10,032 nt of DNA from an uncultured Clostridia bacterium (GTDB lineage Bacteria > Bacillota > Clostridia > Christensenellales > UBA1242), in contig CANQZB010000026.1 of NCBI GenBank assembly GCA_947628195.1, forward strand, positions 1 through 10,032. Direction: 5' to 3'. Positions 6,486-10,032 of this stretch are shown here, piece after piece. The notes below the pieces were generated by a model. That model was not told the DNA's origin. It saw nothing but the letters and a program-made list of their open reading frames with translations, and ran no database searches. The translations under genes and the position numbers were made by a program. How positions within the stretch are numbered: position 1 is the stretch's first letter; each line of letters starts with the position of its first letter.

Positions 6486-8732
6486 TTATTTTTTATCTTT
6501 TTTATCTGTTTTTTCGGTTTTAGAATCTACTTTTTTAGATTTTTCTTTTGGCAGTTCGTTAGCCTTATCGTCATTGTTTTGCTGCTTTTGCTCTTGCTTA
6601 TTTTCAGTTTGACCATTAACGGCGTTAAGTTCTTTTAACTCTTTTTCCGCCTCGGCAATAATGTTATCATAAACTTGTTTTGAAATATTGCCCGATTTTA
6701 AGAAAGCGTTGGCAGTTTCTATCCTCAATTTTAAATCTCTTATTTTGCGTTCAACCGATGCTTCCTTTTTGGCCTTTTCTTGATATTCGCGTTTTTCTTG
6801 TTCCTTTTTATCTATTGCAGTTTCCACTTCTTCAACCGAAGCGCCATTATAAAGCATTTCAAATTCTTCTTTATAAATAGTTTCTTTTTCTAGCAAAATC
6901 TTCTGCACTTTTTCAATAACATCTTTTTTAGATTCAATAATTTCTTTGGCTCTTCTGTGTGCCTCTTCAACAAGTTTGCGCACTTCCTCATCAATTTCTT
7001 TTGCCAAATCTTGCCCATAAGGAACTTGGCGTTGATAATCTCTACCAACAAAAATTTGTTCACCTTCGCCAAAACTTATAAGCCCAAATTTGCTACTCAT
7101 GCCCCATTCGGCAACCATTTTTCTGGCAAGGTTTGTTGCACGTTCAATGTCGTTAGAAGCACCGGCAGTAATGTCTTCAAGCATAACTTCTTCTGCACTT
7201 CTGCCACCAAGCATCATGGCAAGGCTATCCAGCAACTTTTGCCTAGTTAAATGTGTGCTATCCTTTTCATCTAGCGTTAAAGTGTAGCCACCCGCATTCC
7301 CACGAGGGATTACTGAAATTTCTTGCACATTATCGCAATTTGGCAAGGTTTGCGCAACAACTGCGTGCCCAGCCTCGTGAATTGCTGTAATTTTTTTATC
7401 GTTTTCACTAATTAACAAAGATTTTTTCTTTGGGCCCATTAAAACTTTGTTTAAGCCCTCTTGTATATCCACCATTGTGATTTTGTATCTATTGTCTCGC
7501 GCAGTTAAAAGTGCTGCTTCGTTTAACACGTTTTCAATATCTGCACCGGCAAGCCCGCTTGTTAAACGTGCCAAGCGTTTGAAGTCCACATCTTCACTTA
7601 ATGGTTTGTTTTTTGCATGAACTTTAAGAATTTCTTCCCTACCTTTAACGTCTGGCAAGCGAACGTAAATTTGCCTATCAAATCTGCCCGGACGCGTTAA
7701 TGCTGGGTCCAAAATATCTGCCCTGTTGGTTGCAGCAAGCACAATTATGCCACTGTTAGTTTCAAATCCGTCCATTTCAACAAGCAATTGATTTAATGTT
7801 TGCTCTCGTTCGTCATTTCCGCCACCCATGCCTGCACCGCGCTGTCTGCCAACGGCGTCTATTTCGTCAATAAACACAATACATGGTGCGCTCGCTTTTG
7901 CGTTATCAAATAAATCCCTTACTCTGCTTGCGCCAACACCAACATACAGTTCAACAAAATCACTGCCCGACATGCTAAAGAACGGAACTTTACTTTCACC
8001 CGCAACGGCTTTTGCAAGCAAGGTTTTACCCGTGCCAGGAGGCCCAACAAGAAGCACGCCCTTTGGAATGCGTGCACCAAGTTCGGTAAATCTTGCTGGA
8101 TTTTTTAAAAATTCCACAATTTCTTTAAGCTCTTGCTTTTCTTCATCTGCGCCAGCAACATCGCTGAATTTAACATTTGAAGAAACCACAAGCCTTGCTT
8201 TTGACCTGCCAAAACCAAACCCTTTGTTGCTGTTTGTCATTCCCTTAAACAACATTATGCCAAGCACAACAACAATTATTGTTGTTATATATGGCAGGGC
8301 TTGACTAAACCAAGATTCCTGCTCGTAAGAATAGTTTGCGGTTATTAAATCTTCTGCCGATTTGCCATCTTTAAATTTAAGTGAGCCGTCTTCATTTTTT
8401 TGAATAACGCCGTCAACTATATCATATAAACTTTCGTTATATTGCGTAATGAAATCTGTTAGTTCGTTAACACTCATAAATGTGCAATAGTAGTCTATCT
8501 GATTAGGGAAATCCTTTTCAGCAACGCCATCTTTAGCCCGTATTCTAACAGTGTAGCCATAAACATCAATTCCGCTAACCTCACCACTGCGCACCATTGA
8601 TTGAAATTCGGTATAGCTAATTTTTTTGCTGGTATCCTGTCTGTTAAAAACCCAAAACAAAAGCGCAACTGCGCCTATAATTAAAGCCCATATTAATAAT
8701 GTTTTCCACGGACTGCTTTTTTTGTTCTCCAT
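6486..8732 (-). CDS. ftsH: ATP-dependent zinc metalloprotease FtsH
   Basis: A 748-aa membrane-bound AAA+ protease that degrades misfolded membrane proteins and short-lived regulators. One membrane segment (about 11-29) and an external domain (about 30-140) are followed by a second membrane segment (about 146-163). The AAA domain has Walker A GPPGTGKT (230-237), Walker B FIDEID (287-292) and the second region of homology with TNRADILD and RPGRFDR (about 335-353). The peptidase domain has the zinc motif HEAGH (452-456) and the third ligand as the Asp in SNDIERAT (about 528). All key residues are present. The ATG at 8732 is chosen because GAGG lies just before it; an in-frame ATG ten codons upstream (8762) has no such site. 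About 110 residues follow the usual end near residue 630. They form a charged coiled-coil-like segment, a SHOCT-like stretch (about 662-703) and a Lys/Glu/Asn/Gln-rich tail. It is divergent from the cvpA-like gene. Confidence 0.97.
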   Translation of the reverse strand: MENKKSSPWKTLLIWALIIGAVALLFWVFNRQDTSKKISYTEFQSMVRSGEVSGIDVYGYTVRIRAKDGVAEKDFPNQIDYYCTFMSVNELTDFITQYNESLYDIVDGVIQKNEDGSLKFKDGKSAEDLITANYSYEQESWFSQALPYITTIIVVVLGIMLFKGMTNSNKGFGFGRSKARLVVSSNVKFSDVAGADEEKQELKEIVEFLKNPARFTELGARIPKGVLLVGPPGTGKTLLAKAVAGESKVPFFSMSGSDFVELYVGVGASRVRDLFDNAKASAPCIVFIDEIDAVGRQRGAGMGGGNDEREQTLNQLLVEMDGFETNSGIIVLAATNRADILDPALTRPGRFDRQIYVRLPDVKGREEILKVHAKNKPLSEDVDFKRLARLTSGLAGADIENVLNEAALLTARDNRYKITMVDIQEGLNKVLMGPKKKSLLISENDKKITAIHEAGHAVVAQTLPNCDNVQEISVIPRGNAGGYTLTLDEKDSTHLTRQKLLDSLAMMLGGRSAEEVMLEDITAGASNDIERATNLARKMVAEWGMSSKFGLISFGEGEQIFVGRDYQRQVPYGQDLAKEIDEEVRKLVEEAHRRAKEIIESKKDVIEKVQKILLEKETIYKEEFEMLYNGASVEEVETAIDKKEQEKREYQEKAKKEASVERKIRDLKLRIETANAFLKSGNISKQVYDNIIAEAEKELKELNAVNGQTENKQEQKQQNNDDKANELPKEKSKKVDSKTEKTDKKDKK

Positions 8733-8737
8733 ATTCA

Positions 8738-8741
8738 CCTC
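8738..8741 (-). promoter_or_regulatory. Ribosome binding site fixing the ftsH start
   Basis: GAGG on the minus strand lies 5 nt before the ATG at 8732. The alternative ATG at 8762 overlaps the leader and has only A/T upstream, so 8732 is the better start. Confidence 0.7.
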
Positions 8742-8752
8742 ATTTAGCCAAT

Positions 8753-8781
8753 ATTGTAACATAAAATAAAAATATAAACAA
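8753..8781 (-). promoter_or_regulatory. Putative ftsH promoter
   Basis: On the minus strand TTGTTT (8781-8776), a 17-nt spacer and TACAAT (8758-8753) preceded by TG form an extended -10 promoter. Predicted transcription starts near 8746, downstream of the rejected ATG at 8762, which independently supports the start at 8732. Confidence 0.6.
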
Positions 8782-8843
8782 ATATTTTAACTAACTTTAC
8801 TTATATTTTCCTTATAATTAGATTTTATTTTAAATAATGGTCT

Positions 8844-8923
8844 AAAATTACATTATTCTAACCAAAATGATTAAACTTATTTGCAAAATTCGGTAAAAAT
8901 TCTTTACAAAAAAATTACATTAT
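8844..8923. repeat. 13-bp direct repeat in the ftsH / cvpA-like divergent region
   Basis: AAAATTACATTAT occurs at 8844-8856 and again at 8911-8923, 67 bp apart start to start. The second copy fills most of the spacer of the cvpA-like promoter. The first copy also forms the right arm of a short inverted repeat (AATAATG 8833-8839 with CATTATT 8851-8857). This is a candidate regulator site, but the region is very AT-rich. Confidence 0.5.
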
Positions 8924-8931
8924 GTTAAAAT
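8903..8931 (+). promoter_or_regulatory. Promoter of the cvpA-like gene
   Basis: TTTACA (8903-8908), a 17-nt spacer and TAAAAT (8926-8931) with TG at 8923-8924 make a good extended -10 promoter. The expected start is near 8938, leaving a leader of about 16 nt that contains the GGAGG. Confidence 0.7.
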
Positions 8932-8940
8932 TTGAATATT

Positions 8941-8945
8941 GGAGG
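8941..8945 (+). promoter_or_regulatory. Ribosome binding site fixing the cvpA-like start
   Basis: GGAGG lies 8 nt before the ATG at 8954. The open frame continues upstream to a TTG at 8939, but that codon sits at the predicted transcription start and precedes the binding site. Confidence 0.75.
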
Positions 8946-8953
8946 TAGATTTT

Positions 8954-9727
8954 ATGTTATCTACAATTGGTATTATTATAGACGTAGTTATTGTGGCAGC
9001 GCTTATTATTGCTGGCATAATTGGCTTTAAAAAAGGGTTTTTAAAATCTTTCATTTCGCTGTTTAGCTGGGTTGTTTGCCTTATTGTTGCCGTTTTGGTG
9101 GCAAAATATGTTGCGGGGTGGATTAATGGCATTTACAATTTTTCCGGGCTAATAGGTGGCAAAATTGAAAGTGGTTTATCTGGGTTAGATGAATTCTTTA
9201 CCCGCCAAATTAACACTTTTGAAAGTAAAGACCAAATTATTTCCTTAATACCAACAAACATTAATGGCATGCTCTATCAGTTAATAAAAATAGTTTTCTC
9301 TAACACAAATTTAAATACGGCAGAAGAAACTGCAACGGTAGCCAATGTTGTTGGCGCAAGTTTGGGCTATATTATAATGGTGGTTATATCTGCAATTTTA
9401 GTGTTTATTGTGTTAAAAATTGTTATTGCATTGCTTTCTAAATTATTTGATAACCTTTCTAGGACAAAGATTTTGGGCAGTTTAAACAAAATTTTGGGTG
9501 TTGTGTTTGGCGTTGTTAAAGCAATGGTTGTTATTGTCGTTTTAAACGGAATATTATCCGCCTTAACATTAATTCCTGCAGTTAACAAAACAATTACACC
9601 ACTAATTCAAGATAACACTCATGTGGAAAAAGTTATATTTAACGAAACTGATAAAATTGTGGGCAAATATATAATTAACGGCAATATTATTCAAACTTGG
9701 GTTAATGATTTGTGGAATAACAGATAA
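8954..9727 (+). CDS. CvpA-family membrane protein
   Basis: A 257-aa integral membrane protein of the CvpA (colicin V production) family. The family is widespread; its role is envelope-linked but not settled. The N-terminus shows the family pattern: a first helix (about 3-23) containing IID, then GFKKGFLKS and a second helix (about 29-50). A soluble loop of ~70 residues follows, then two more helices (about 125-158 and 175-203), and a short tail. The loop is longer than in many members. The start at 8954 has GGAGG 8 nt upstream. The gene is divergent from ftsH and followed after 77 nt by tyrS; a hairpin lies between them. In Firmicutes cvpA-like genes often lie near mutS2 or polX, which are not seen here. 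Confidence 0.85.
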   Translation: MLSTIGIIIDVVIVAALIIAGIIGFKKGFLKSFISLFSWVVCLIVAVLVAKYVAGWINGIYNFSGLIGGKIESGLSGLDEFFTRQINTFESKDQIISLIPTNINGMLYQLIKIVFSNTNLNTAEETATVANVVGASLGYIIMVVISAILVFIVLKIVIALLSKLFDNLSRTKILGSLNKILGVVFGVVKAMVVIVVLNGILSALTLIPAVNKTITPLIQDNTHVEKVIFNETDKIVGKYIINGNIIQTWVNDLWNNR

Positions 9728-9764
9728 AATCGCACTGTTAACAATATATTTTAAATAAAAAAAC

Positions 9765-9792
9765 AAACTATCCTTCGGGATAGTTTTATATT
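9765..9792. terminator. UUCG-loop hairpin before tyrS (weak terminator or leader element)
   Basis: A 9-bp perfect stem (9765-9773 with 9778-9786) closes a TTCG tetraloop with a C-G closing pair, which is very stable in RNA. On the plus strand the tail is TTTTATATT, a weak U-tract, so it may end cvpA transcripts partially. On the minus strand the tail is a better U-run (from the A/T stretch at 9754-9764), although no minus-strand gene is visible to its right in this window. It ends 18 nt before the tyrS ATG. Confidence 0.65.
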
Positions 9793-9804
9793 AAAAGGAC
9801 TTTT

Positions 9805-10032
9805 ATGGGACTATATGAAACTTTAAAGGAGCGCAATTTATTATATCAAACTACTGATGAAGAAGGTTTAAAAAAACTTTTAAATTCGGGCAAAGTAACA
9901 GTTTATTCTGGAACTGACCCAACAGCAGATAGTATGCACATTGGGCATTGCGTGCCTTGCTCAATTTTAAGAAGATTTCAACAGGCAGGTTGCAAAGTTA
10001 TTGTGCTTGTGGGCGGTGCAACTGCCGCTATT
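9805..10032 (+). CDS. tyrS: Tyrosyl-tRNA synthetase, N-terminal part (3' truncated)
   Basis: The first 76 codons of a class I aminoacyl-tRNA synthetase that charges tRNA-Tyr in the cytoplasm; the gene runs off the right edge. The N-terminus YETLKERNLLYQTTDEEGL and the motif GTDPTADSMHIGH are typical of TyrRS, with HIGH as the class I ATP-binding signature. RRFQQAG and VLVGGAT follow in the usual order. Two small differences from the usual TyrRS wording are Thr where Phe is common (G-F-D to GTD) and GGATAAI where GGATGLI is common. AAGGA (9795-9799) lies 5 nt before the ATG. No T-box leader precedes it: only 77 nt separate it from the cvpA-like gene, and these hold just the UUCG hairpin. It is probably expressed partly by read-through. 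Confidence 0.93.
   Translation, partial: MGLYETLKERNLLYQTTDEEGLKKLLNSGKVTVYSGTDPTADSMHIGHCVPCSILRRFQQAGCKVIVLVGGATAAI

Noticed and set aside
7828..8304. A 158-codon open frame on the plus strand across the ftsH AAA region
   Set aside because: It is antisense to highly conserved FtsH motifs, has no ribosome binding site, and its translation reads like a codon shadow with no recognisable domain.
9728..9804. T-box riboswitch before tyrS
   Set aside because: The gap is too short for a specifier stem plus antiterminator, and no T-box core sequence is visible.

Overview
The window is AT-rich chromosomal DNA that looks like a low-GC Gram-positive bacterium of the Clostridia type, probably uncultured. 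The signs are Firmicutes-like Shine-Dalgarno sequences (AGGAGG), sigma-A-like promoters with extended -10 boxes, compact intrinsic terminators, and a SpoIIQ-like membrane protein that suggests an endospore former or a descendant of one. I see no insertion sequence, phage gene, CRISPR array, tRNA or rRNA.

Layout from left to right. Positions 1-1175 (+) hold the C-terminal part of the transcription-repair coupling factor Mfd. It is followed by its own promoter and a large PrsA/SurA-like lipoprotein foldase (1285-3282, +). Two back-to-back hairpins (3281-3335) separate this from a minus-strand group that reads 5382 to 3339. That group is an unrecognised 309-aa cytoplasmic protein, a small exported protein with possible YwmB-like features, and a SpoIIQ-like LytM/M23 protein.

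A 162-bp divergent gap leads to a stand-alone acyl carrier protein gene (5545-5772, +). This gene ends in a symmetrical hairpin that can terminate both strands. Opposite lie ftsH (8732-6486, -) and, downstream of it, a 202-aa membrane-anchored protein of unknown function (6421-5813, -). A second divergent promoter region (8733-8953) carries a 13-bp direct repeat and drives ftsH leftward and a CvpA-family membrane protein rightward (8954-9727, +). A UUCG hairpin precedes the start of tyrS, which runs off the right edge.

Most genes are housekeeping: DNA repair, extracytoplasmic folding, membrane proteolysis, fatty-acid synthesis and tRNA charging. PrsA-like, FtsH and the SpoIIQ-like protein all act at the membrane or outside it. 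I found no convincing new defence or mobile system. The least explained parts are the 309-aa and 140-aa genes, which lack recognisable ribosome binding sites, the orphan 202-aa gene after ftsH, and the long C-terminal tail of FtsH.
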